Shown here piece by piece: positions 18,375-25,002 of a stretch of 56,432 bases of DNA (its first letter is position 1; every line of letters begins with the position of its first letter). The position numbers and the translations under genes are program-made. The DNA comes from Nocardia cyriacigeorgica NBRC 100375 (GTDB taxonomy: Bacteria > Actinomycetota > Actinomycetes > Mycobacteriales > Mycobacteriaceae). The stretch lies in assembly GCF_000308555.1 (NCBI RefSeq), contig NZ_BAFY01000131.1:1-56432 (forward strand), given 5' to 3'. Below the pieces are notes generated by a model. It worked only from the letters and a program-made list of their open reading frames with translations. It was not told the DNA's origin and did not search any database.

Positions 18375-18701
18375 CTACGACCGGCCGAGGGCCTTGGCCA
18401 ACTGTGCCTTGGACATCTTCGACCGGCCCTTGATATTGCGCTGCCTGGCCTCGTTGTACAGCTGGTCGCGGGTCGGGCCCTTCGAGCCACTGTGTGACCG
18501 CTTGCCGCCACGATGCTGCGGCGAGACATCGCGGGTGGATGAGCGGCTCGAGGTCTTGGACTGGCCGGACTGGGCACGGTTCTTGTTGACCGTGCGGGCC
18601 GCGATCTCCTTGGCGCGCTTGGTGCCCGCACCGCGATCCTTGGCCGAATCCTTGATGTGCTCGTACTGCCGTTCCTGCTTATCGGTCCATTCCTTCGGCA
18701 T
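18375..18701 (-). CDS. plasmid-stabilisation-like basic protein with Rho-like N-terminal motif
   Basis: A 108-aa very basic protein. The N-terminus MPKEWTDKQERQYEHIKDS with RAKEIAARTVNKNRAQ is the signature of small proteins annotated as plasmid stabilisation protein in actinobacteria. The C-terminus GPTRDQLYNEARQRNIKGRSKMSKAQLAKAL is an SAP/Rho-N-like helix-extended-helix probably binding nucleic acid. AGGAGGTG lies 5 bases before the ATG at 18701. It begins an operon with udgX and the proline-rich peptide. Despite the name, nothing plasmid-related is near; nucleic-acid binding in stress is the more likely role. Confidence 0.82.
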   Translation of the reverse strand: MPKEWTDKQERQYEHIKDSAKDRGAGTKRAKEIAARTVNKNRAQSGQSKTSSRSSTRDVSPQHRGGKRSHSGSKGPTRDQLYNEARQRNIKGRSKMSKAQLAKALGRS

Positions 18702-18726
18702 GACACACCTCCTGTCTGCGGGACGG

Positions 18727-18751
18727 GTACCCGCCTCGCGCATGAACAATC
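18727..18751 (-). promoter_or_regulatory. SigF-type promoter for the udgX operon
   Basis: The minus strand reads GATT (18748-18751), 15 bases, GGGTAC (18727-18732), 25 bases before the ATG at 18701 with a strong ribosome-binding site between. Confidence 0.7.
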
Positions 18752-18757
18752 AACGGC

Positions 18758-19090
18758 TCAGACAACCGGCCCGCTGCGGGCCAGGGTCTGCTGCAGACCA
18801 TCGATCTTGTTCTCGATTCGTTCGAGATCCTCGGCATCGACGGCGAACAGCCAATGCTTGGCACCGAGCAGCAGAATCGCCTGGAAAATCAGCTGGAGCC
18901 ACTCGCTCTGCCAGTTCTCGAAGGTGCTGGCAAAGAAGTTGTGCAGGTAGCCGCCCCATTCGAAGGGCTGCCCGAGTGCTTGCTGGGTGCTGCGGTAATC
19001 GCTGAGCTGGGTGACGAACTGCGCGGCCCATGAGCCCGCGAACAACAGCACCAGCAGGTACACAGCGCCCCATCGCCTGAAGTGGGTCAT
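18758..19090 (-). CDS. DUF6766 family membrane protein
   Basis: A 110-aa protein with a hydrophobic segment at about 8-28 (AVYLLVLLFAGSWAAQFV) and another at about 66-85 (LQLIFQAILLLGAKHWLFAV). ENWQSEWLQ between them is the conserved family motif. DUF6766 proteins are small actinobacterial membrane proteins of unknown function. The C-terminus carries a short coiled-coil-like helix (DLERIENKIDGLQQTLA). ATG at 19090 is exactly 9 bases after a GGGTAT element, suggesting leaderless, stress-dependent expression. The family call is from memory of the motif. Confidence 0.75.
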   Translation of the reverse strand: MTHFRRWGAVYLLVLLFAGSWAAQFVTQLSDYRSTQQALGQPFEWGGYLHNFFASTFENWQSEWLQLIFQAILLLGAKHWLFAVDAEDLERIENKIDGLQQTLARSGPVV

Positions 19091-19099
19091 ACCGCAGCG

Positions 19100-19124
19100 A
19101 TACCCGGCCCGTCGGCGGATACGC
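19100..19124 (-). promoter_or_regulatory. weak SigF-type promoter for DUF6766 gene
   Basis: The minus strand reads GCGT (19121-19124), 15 bases, GGGTAT (19100-19105), then 9 bases to the ATG. The -10 matches the other island promoters; the -35 fits only the loose GNNT form. Confidence 0.4.
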
Positions 19125-19167
19125 AGGTCACCGGCGGGCACTCGTCGAGTCGCGTGCGGAGCCGGGC

Positions 19168-20136
19168 TCAGGTCCGTGGGGTGAGCTCACGCATCGGTTT
19201 GTCCAGTTCTCGCTGATAGAAGTCGATGAACCCGTCCGGGTCGGGGCCGGCGTTCTGCATCACCAGATGGTCGTACCCGGCATCGACGTAGTCCTGCGCC
19301 GCCTCCAGATAACGGGCCGGGTCGGAGCCGCAGGCCATCGCCGCACGGATGTCGTCGACGCGCACGGTCGTGGTCGCCGCCGCGAAGTTCACCGGATTCG
19401 GCAACTCGCTCATCACCTTCCAGCCGGTCACCGCCCAGCGGCTGGTTTCGTGGGCGGCCTCGGCGGCGGTCTGCTCGTCGGGCGCCCACGCCATGCCGAC
19501 CTCGGCGTAGCGCGGTCCTGTCCCGCCTGCGGCGCGGTAATCCTCGACGATGCGGGCTTCGGGCTCGGTGGCGAACAAGCCATCGCCCAGCTCGCCGGCG
19601 ATCCGGGCGGCATCGGGGCCGCCCGCTGCCACCGCGATGGGAGGCGGGCTCTCCGGTAGATCGAAGACCCTGGCATCGGAAATCGACAGATACCGGCCGT
19701 CATAGGACTGGTAGCCGCCGCGCCACAGCAACCGGATGATCTCGAGTGCCTCACGCAGCATGTCCTGGCGCACCGCGATCGGGGGGAATTCGCGCGCCAC
19801 CACATGCTCGTTGAGTCGTTCGCCGGAGCCGATGCCGAGGGTGAACCGGCCCTGGGAGATCAGCGCGAGTGTGGCCGCCGCCTGCGCCACGATCGCCGGG
19901 TGGTACCGGATGATCGGGCAAGTGACGCCGGTGGCCAGACCGATCCGCTCGGTGCGCGCGGCGATGGCGCCGAGCGCGGTCCAGGCGAAGCAGGAATGGC
20001 CCTGGTTATCCAGCCACGGATGGAAATGGTCGCTCATCTCCACGAAGTCGAAGCCCGCCGCCTCGGCCTGCACCGCTTGGCGGATCAGCTCCTCGGGGCC
20101 GAACGCCTCGGCCGCCAGTTTGTACCCGATCTGCAT
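19168..20136 (-). CDS. F420-dependent LLM-class oxidoreductase (TIGR03557-like)
   Basis: A 322-aa TIM-barrel flavin/F420 oxidoreductase of the luciferase-like family. MQIGYKLAAEAFGPEELIRQAVQAEAAGFDFVEMSDHFHPW is the typical start of the F420-dependent glucose-6-phosphate dehydrogenase-like group. ATGVTCPIIRYHPAIVAQAAATLALISQGRFTLGIGSGE is the cofactor-binding segment. Homologues include mycobacterial Fgd2-like proteins; the substrate here is unknown. AGGAGG lies before the ATG. The gene is 45 bases after the metallophosphoesterase and may belong to that transcript. F420 use itself supports a Mycobacteriales host. Confidence 0.88.
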   Translation of the reverse strand: MQIGYKLAAEAFGPEELIRQAVQAEAAGFDFVEMSDHFHPWLDNQGHSCFAWTALGAIAARTERIGLATGVTCPIIRYHPAIVAQAAATLALISQGRFTLGIGSGERLNEHVVAREFPPIAVRQDMLREALEIIRLLWRGGYQSYDGRYLSISDARVFDLPESPPPIAVAAGGPDAARIAGELGDGLFATEPEARIVEDYRAAGGTGPRYAEVGMAWAPDEQTAAEAAHETSRWAVTGWKVMSELPNPVNFAAATTTVRVDDIRAAMACGSDPARYLEAAQDYVDAGYDHLVMQNAGPDPDGFIDFYQRELDKPMRELTPRT

Positions 20137-20181
20137 GCTTGCCTCCTGTCGATGGTGCCTGTGCGGTGGGCGAACCGGTCC

Positions 20182-20934
20182 TCAGCGCACCGCTCCCGGC
20201 CGCCCGACGTGCGCCGGCTCGGGTGCCGAGCGCAGGTCGTAGATGGTGTAGGCGGCCCGGATCACCGGCTGGGCGACATTGCGGACCCGGATCCCGCCCG
20301 GTGTCGTGCCGTGTTCACGTCCGGCGTGCGCGTGCCCGTGCAGGGCCAGATCCGCGCCCGCGTCGTCGATCGCCTCGCCGAGCAGATAGGAACCTAGGAA
20401 CGGATAGATCTCGGGTGGTTCGCCGTGCAGGGTGTCGGTGACGGGGGAGTAGTGGGTCAACGCCACCGTGACGTCGGCGTCGCAGCCGGCCAGGGCCACC
20501 CGCAGCGAATCGGCCAGTGCCACTGCGCGTCCGGCGAAATCACGCATCATCCGCTCCCCGAACACACTCGCGCATTTGCCGGCGAACCCGCCGCCGAAGC
20601 CGATGGTGCCCGCGACCGCCAGCGTCGAGCCGTCGATGTCGACGGTGGTGGCGCAACCTTCGAGCACGGTGATGTTGTGACCGCCGAGCAGATCGGTGAT
20701 CTCGTCCTGCGCGTCGCTGTGGTAGTCGTGATTGCCGAGCACGGCGATCACCGGTACCGGCAGATCTGCGAATTCCTCGGCGACGACGCAGGCCTCGTCG
20801 ACGGTTCCGTGTTTGGTGAGATCACCGGCCAGCAGCAGCACATCGGCGCGCTCGGGCAGCTGCTGTAGCGCCGGACGCAGCAATCCGCGTGAATCGGTCC
20901 CCAGATGAATGTCTCCGACCGCCGCGATCCGCAT
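20182..20934 (-). CDS. metallophosphoesterase
   Basis: A 250-aa calcineurin-like phosphoesterase. Metal-binding motifs appear in order: GDIH (D8, H10), GDLTKHG, GNHD, and the C-terminal HGHAHAG. There is no signal peptide, so it acts in the cytoplasm on an unknown phosphomonoester or diester. The ATG at 20934 follows GGAAGGAG on the minus strand. It lies 34 bases after the BON gene within a nucleotidyltransferase-BON-phosphoesterase run. Confidence 0.9.
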   Translation of the reverse strand: MRIAAVGDIHLGTDSRGLLRPALQQLPERADVLLLAGDLTKHGTVDEACVVAEEFADLPVPVIAVLGNHDYHSDAQDEITDLLGGHNITVLEGCATTVDIDGSTLAVAGTIGFGGGFAGKCASVFGERMMRDFAGRAVALADSLRVALAGCDADVTVALTHYSPVTDTLHGEPPEIYPFLGSYLLGEAIDDAGADLALHGHAHAGREHGTTPGGIRVRNVAQPVIRAAYTIYDLRSAPEPAHVGRPGAVR

Positions 20935-20968
20935 GCCTGCCAACTCCTTCCGCTCGATGGGCCTGCCC

Positions 20969-21241
20969 TCAGCGCAATTCCTCGCTCGGCCCCGGCTGTG
21001 CCGGCGTGCCCACTCGGACCTCGTTGTGAATGCGGGCGTCGGGGACGAGCTCGCGCACCGCGTCTTCGAGCCGCTGTTTGCGTTCGGCGCTGGTGACTTC
21101 GCCGTCGAGGACGACGACACCGCCGCGGATATGGATCTGCACACCCAGCTCGGCGGTGCGTGGATCCTCGGCCAGTGCGCGGCGCAGCCTCGCGACCAGG
21201 TATTGCGGCGGAGTGGATCCGGGTTCGTGGGTCCGGGACAT
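20969..21241 (-). CDS. BON domain protein
   Basis: A 90-aa protein that is essentially one BON domain: YLVARLRRALAEDPRTAELGVQIHIRGGVVVLDGEVTSAERKQRLEDAVREL. BON domains bind lipids or membranes and are common in osmotic and general stress proteins. No signal peptide is visible, so it is probably cytoplasmic. TGATG overlap with the nucleotidyltransferase stop shows coupling. Confidence 0.88.
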   Translation of the reverse strand: MSRTHEPGSTPPQYLVARLRRALAEDPRTAELGVQIHIRGGVVVLDGEVTSAERKQRLEDAVRELVPDARIHNEVRVGTPAQPGPSEELR

Positions 21242-21804
21242 CAGTTGCCTCTTCCGGTGTCGGCGATCCCGAGATCATCGATGAGCCCGAGGAACGCCTT
21301 GGCGTAGGGCGAGTGTTCGGTCTGGGCGCGCACCGACGGCCAATCCACCTGTTCGCGCAGATCTCGGGCGATCCGCAGCAGCGGGCTGAGATCGAGCCGG
21401 TGCGCGCTGAAAACCAGCAGTTTGTCGACCATCAGATCGGTGCCGGAGATGACCGGGGCCCTGGTCGGGCCCACCGGCATCGTCTCCGCGCGCGCCAGCA
21501 TGTCATCGGTGACCTCACGGTCGTTGGGGCGATGGACGACGTCGATCAGGGTGTCGCCGTCGTAGGCCTTGGTCAGCCAGTCCTCGGCGGCGTCGGCCAC
21601 CCGCAGCCCAGCGCGAGCCAGCACGCTGCGCACCTCGGCGATATCGGCGGGCCGGACGAACAGGTCCACATCGTGGTCGGAGGCGGGCCCGCCGCGCGCG
21701 TACACCGCACAGCCGCCAGCCACCGCGAACGGTATCCCGGCCCCGGTCAGTGCGTTCGCCGCGCGGGTGAGCGCGTGCAGCAGCTGGTCGATCGTCGGTG
21801 CCAT
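21241..21804 (-). CDS. nucleotidyltransferase-fold protein
   Basis: A 187-aa protein of the minimal nucleotidyltransferase type. AVAGGCAVYARGGPASDHDVDLFV (about 27-51) has the GG and DxD catalytic elements of the pol-beta-like superfamily, and DVVHRPNDREV supplies a third acidic residue. The family includes antitoxin-like and aminoglycoside-type enzymes, but no toxin partner is adjacent. It heads the operon with BON and phosphoesterase genes and starts 9 bases after a GGGTAG element, suggesting a leaderless SigF-dependent mRNA. Confidence 0.82.
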   Translation of the reverse strand: MAPTIDQLLHALTRAANALTGAGIPFAVAGGCAVYARGGPASDHDVDLFVRPADIAEVRSVLARAGLRVADAAEDWLTKAYDGDTLIDVVHRPNDREVTDDMLARAETMPVGPTRAPVISGTDLMVDKLLVFSAHRLDLSPLLRIARDLREQVDWPSVRAQTEHSPYAKAFLGLIDDLGIADTGRGN

Positions 21805-21813
21805 GTTCGGGGC

Positions 21814-21838
21814 CTACCCGGGTTCGCCGTGCTCAATC
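21814..21838 (-). promoter_or_regulatory. SigF-type promoter for nucleotidyltransferase-BON-phosphoesterase operon
   Basis: The minus strand reads GATT (21835-21838), 15 bases, GGGTAG (21814-21819), then 9 bases to the ATG. Confidence 0.68.
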
Positions 21839-21851
21839 GCCGGCCCGCCGC

Positions 21852-22082
21852 TCACCCCAGAGAGATCACCAACGCCACCGCCACCACCAGGAATACGGCC
21901 ACGACCACGACCGTCACCAGGATCGCCGCGATTCCGGTGAACGGAAATCGATGGCGGGTGTCGGGCTCGGGCGCCGACAGACCGGAGGTCTGCGGCGTAT
22001 CCGGTGGTGTGGCGCCCGGCGGTACTCCGCCCCCGGGTTCGAGATCGGGGGTGCGGGACGGGTCGGGATCCATGGATGTCAT
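21852..22082 (-). CDS. DUF6480 family single-span membrane protein
   Basis: A 76-aa protein. The N-terminal DPDPSRTPDLEPGGGVPPGATPP is the conserved, proline-rich DUF6480 motif. A C-terminal transmembrane segment (FTGIAAILVTVVVVAVFLVVAVALVISL) follows. The family is actinobacterial and of unknown function. The start at 22082 or six bases later (MDPDPS) cannot be decided. It follows the 38-aa membrane peptide by 7 bases and shares its SigF-type promoter. Confidence 0.8.
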   Translation of the reverse strand: MTSMDPDPSRTPDLEPGGGVPPGATPPDTPQTSGLSAPEPDTRHRFPFTGIAAILVTVVVVAVFLVVAVALVISLG

Positions 22083-22089
22083 GACAGGC

Positions 22090-22206
22090 CTACTCACCGT
22101 CGTTGTCCGGGGTCAACGGCTCATTCGGATGTTTTCCGGTCGCCTTGCGGTAGATGATCACCGCAGCGACCGCCACGGGTATTGCGAGGATCACGAGTAG
22201 CTCCAT
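22090..22206 (-). CDS. 38-aa single-span membrane peptide
   Basis: MELLVILAIPVAVAAVIIYRKATG and a short charged tail: one transmembrane helix with a cytoplasmic KHPNEPLTPDNDGE-like end. It was noticed because a SigF-type GATT-N15-GGGTAC promoter ends 9 bases before its ATG, and because it is followed at 7 bases by DUF6480, as expected for an operon. No homologue known to me; annotation pipelines would often miss it. Confidence 0.6.
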   Translation of the reverse strand: MELLVILAIPVAVAAVIIYRKATGKHPNEPLTPDNDGE

Positions 22207-22215
22207 GCTTGCCGC

Positions 22216-22240
22216 GTACCCGGTGAGGTCGTGGTCAATC
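22216..22240 (-). promoter_or_regulatory. SigF-type promoter for the 38-aa peptide and DUF6480
   Basis: The minus strand reads GATT (22237-22240), 15 bases, GGGTAC (22216-22221), then 9 bases to the ATG. Confidence 0.68.
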
Positions 22241-22310
22241 GGCAGCAGGAGCCGCCGCGGTCTCCGTACCGGTGCGCCCACGCGGATCCGGCCGGTGTGA
22301 CCGGATCGAC

Positions 22311-22335
22311 CGGTAGAAATACCCCGGCTGGGTAC
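22311..22335 (+). promoter_or_regulatory. weak SigF-type promoter for the metal ATPase
   Basis: CGGT (22311-22314), 15 bases, GGGTAC (22330-22335), then exactly 9 bases to ATG 22345, the same geometry as the stress promoters nearby. The -35 is poor. Confidence 0.35.
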
Positions 22336-22344
22336 CCTTCGAGT

Positions 22345-24852
22345 ATGGGCTCCGAGCACGGACCCCACCACGACCATCACGCACCCGTCGAGGGGAGTAT
22401 GGAGATGCCGGACAGCGACGCGGGGGCGGGCGTCGGTAAGGACGCCGAGCACGACACTCACCAGGAAGGCCATGGCGGCCAGGTAGGCCGCGGCGGCTCC
22501 GGTGGCCAGGACGGTCACGGTGGCCAAGAAGTCCGCGGTGGCGATGACGGCCATGGTGGGCACGACGGCCATGGTGGGCACGACGGCCATGGCGGACGCG
22601 AAGGCCAAGGAGTCGCCGGTGGCAATGGAGACCATGGCGATCCCGGTGGCCAAGAAGGTCACGCCGGTCACGCAAGCCATGGCGGCCACGCTGGCCACGC
22701 CGGCCACCAGCACCCCGCCGGCCACCAGGATCCCGCCGGCCACGAGGGCCATGGCGGCGACGACGGCCAGGCAAGCCACGCCGGTCATGCTGGCCACGCC
22801 GGCCATGCTGGTCACGCAGCGCACGGCGGCCATGGCGACCATGTGGCTCAGTTCCGGCGGTTGTTCTGGTACATGCTGGTGCTGGCGGTGCCGGTGGTCG
22901 GGGCGAACGCGATGTTCGCTGACCTGCTCGGCTACGAGCTGCCACACAGTGGGCCGGTCACCTGGATCTCGCCGGTGCTCGGGACGGTCATGTACGTCTG
23001 GGGTGGGCGGCCGTTTCTCACCGGCGCGGTGAGCGAGATCCGGGCGCGGCAACCGGGCATGATGCTGCTGATCGCGCTGGCCATCACGGTGGCGTTCTTC
23101 GCGTCCTGGGCCGCGGTGCTCGGGATCGTCTCGCATGAGCTGGACTTCTGGTGGGAGCTGGCGCTGCTGATCGTGATCATGCTGCTCGGGCACTGGATCG
23201 AGATGCGGTCGCTGGGGCAGGCGTCGAGTGCGCTGGAATCGCTGGCGGCGCTACTGCCCGACGAGGCCGAACGAGTCGACGGCGATGACATCACCACCGT
23301 CGCGGTCACCGAGTTGTCCGAAGGCGACCTCGTGGTGGTGCGGCCCGGCGGCCGGGTGCCCGCCGATGGCGTGGTGGAATCCGGTAGCGCCGACGTCGAC
23401 GAATCCATGATCACCGGCGAATCGGTCGCCGTGCGGCGCGCACCGGGCGATCGGGTGGTCGCGGGCACCGTCACCACCGATTCCGCGTTGCGAGTGCGGA
23501 TCACCGCGGTCGGCGAGGACACCGCGCTGGCCGGTATCCAGCGCCTGGTCAGCGAGGCACAGAGCTCGTCGTCGCGGGCGCAGGTGCTCGCCGACCGCGC
23601 CGCGGGCTGGCTGTTCTGGTTCGCCGCGGGCGCCGCGGTCATCACCGCGACGGTCTGGTTGGCCCTCGGCGAATCCGACGCCGCCGTCACCCGCACCATC
23701 ACGGTCCTGGTGATCGCCTGCCCGCACGCACTGGGGCTGGCCATTCCGCTGGTGGTGTCGATCGCCACCGAGCGCGCGGCCAAGGCCGGGGTGCTGATCA
23801 CCGATCGCCGTGCGCTGGAGGCGATGCGCACCGTCGACGCGGTGCTCTTCGACAAGACCGGCACGCTCACCAAGGGCGAGCCCGCGGTGGTCGATGTCGC
23901 CGGCAGCGACGGATACGGCGCCGACCAGGTCTTGGCGCTGGCCGCCGCCGTCGAAGGCGACAGCGAACATCCGCTCGGCCGCGCCATCGTCACCGCGGCC
24001 GAACAGCGCGGCATGAGCATTCCGGCCGCGACGGATTTCGCGGCACGTAACGGAGTCGGCGTCACCGCGCGCGTCGAGGGGGCGTCGGTCAGCGTCGGCG
24101 GGCCGGGCATGCTCGGTGAGCACGGCCTGTCCGAACTGCCGCAATCGTCCGGGTGGGCAGACCAGGGCGCCACCGTGCTGCATGTCATCCGCGACGAGGC
24201 GGTGATCGGCGCGCTCGCGCTGGCCGATGAGATCCGCCCGGAATCCCGGCAGGCCGTCGACGCCCTGCACGAGCGCGGCGTCCACGTCGCCATGATCACC
24301 GGTGACGCCGCGCCGGTCGCGCATGCGGTGGCCCGCCAATTGGGTATCGATGAGGTGTTCGCCGGTGTGCTGCCGCAGGACAAGGGCGCGAAGGTGAAGT
24401 CGCTGCAAGCGGCGGGACGCACCGTTGCCATGGTCGGCGACGGTGTCAACGACGCACCCGCGCTGGCGCAGGCCGATGTGGGTCTGGCCATCGGCGCAGG
24501 CACCGACGTGGCCATCGCCTCGGCCGGGGTGGTGCTGGCCGGTGACGATCCGCGCACCGTGCTGTCGGTGATGGCGCTCTCCCGGGCCACCTACCGCAAG
24601 ATGATCCAAAACCTCACCTGGGCAGCGGGATACAACCTGATCTCGGTGCCGCTGGCGGCCGGCGTGCTGGCGCCGTGGGGGTTCACCTTGCCGATGGAGG
24701 TGGGTGCGCTGCTGATGTCGGCGTCCACGGTGGTCGTCGCGATCAACGCGCAGCTGCTGCGCCGGCTGGATCTGCGGCCGGCGGCGGTGCTGGGGGAGGG
24801 TGAGTCGCACGCGAATACCCGGGAATCGCAACAACTTCCGGTCGCTCGATAG
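22345..24852 (+). CDS. P1B-3-type (CopB-like) copper-transporting ATPase with His-rich N-terminal tail
   Basis: An 835-aa heavy-metal P-type ATPase. The first 170 residues are a low-complexity His/Gly/Asp tail (GHGGHDGHGGHDGHGG, HAGHAGHAGHAGHA), followed by eight predicted membrane spans. The intramembrane metal motif is CPH (Cys459-Pro-His461), typical of the P1B-3 group, which exports copper (reported for Cu2+ and Cu+). Other landmarks are TGES, phosphorylated Asp503 in DKTGT, the HP motif in SEHPLG, and GDGVNDAPALAQADVG. ATG 22345 is preferred because third-position GC bias and His-rich coding begin there; ATG 22405 has a better ribosome-binding site (AGGGGAG) and is an alternative. It is divergent from the 38-aa peptide. 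Confidence 0.92.
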   Translation: MGSEHGPHHDHHAPVEGSMEMPDSDAGAGVGKDAEHDTHQEGHGGQVGRGGSGGQDGHGGQEVRGGDDGHGGHDGHGGHDGHGGREGQGVAGGNGDHGDPGGQEGHAGHASHGGHAGHAGHQHPAGHQDPAGHEGHGGDDGQASHAGHAGHAGHAGHAAHGGHGDHVAQFRRLFWYMLVLAVPVVGANAMFADLLGYELPHSGPVTWISPVLGTVMYVWGGRPFLTGAVSEIRARQPGMMLLIALAITVAFFASWAAVLGIVSHELDFWWELALLIVIMLLGHWIEMRSLGQASSALESLAALLPDEAERVDGDDITTVAVTELSEGDLVVVRPGGRVPADGVVESGSADVDESMITGESVAVRRAPGDRVVAGTVTTDSALRVRITAVGEDTALAGIQRLVSEAQSSSSRAQVLADRAAGWLFWFAAGAAVITATVWLALGESDAAVTRTITVLVIACPHALGLAIPLVVSIATERAAKAGVLITDRRALEAMRTVDAVLFDKTGTLTKGEPAVVDVAGSDGYGADQVLALAAAVEGDSEHPLGRAIVTAAEQRGMSIPAATDFAARNGVGVTARVEGASVSVGGPGMLGEHGLSELPQSSGWADQGATVLHVIRDEAVIGALALADEIRPESRQAVDALHERGVHVAMITGDAAPVAHAVARQLGIDEVFAGVLPQDKGAKVKSLQAAGRTVAMVGDGVNDAPALAQADVGLAIGAGTDVAIASAGVVLAGDDPRTVLSVMALSRATYRKMIQNLTWAAGYNLISVPLAAGVLAPWGFTLPMEVGALLMSASTVVVAINAQLLRRLDLRPAAVLGEGESHANTRESQQLPVAR
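22430..22850 (+). repeat. degenerate codon repeat encoding the His/Gly tail
   Basis: A low-complexity tract built on GGCCATGGC/GGCCACGCC units within the ATPase gene. It is prone to slippage and to false open frames on the other strand; a 367-codon minus-strand frame here is an artefact of the repeat. Confidence 0.8.
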
Positions 24853-25002
24853 GAGGGGCGACGGTCGTCGACTCCGCCGTGCGTGGCAGGGGTGCCGGCG
24901 CTTCGAACGCGACCTGTCGGCCTGGCCGGCGAACCACCGTGAGGTGCGGCTCGGCGCGTTGGCGACAGCTGATCACAGTCGCCGCCGGACCCGTCCGAAC
25001 GG

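Noticed and set aside
21241..21804. Nucleotidyltransferase as half of a MNT-HEPN or AbiE toxin-antitoxin pair
   Set aside because: The neighbours are a BON protein and a phosphoesterase; no HEPN or toxin gene is adjacent.
22430..22850. CRISPR-like or tandem repeat array
   Set aside because: The units are short, irregular, in frame and encode the His/Gly tail; there are no unique spacers.
22090..23193. A long minus-strand frame opposite the metal ATPase
   Set aside because: It is the mirror of the His/Gly codon repeat (GGCCATGGC units) and of the promoter region; only its last 38 codons have independent promoter and operon support.
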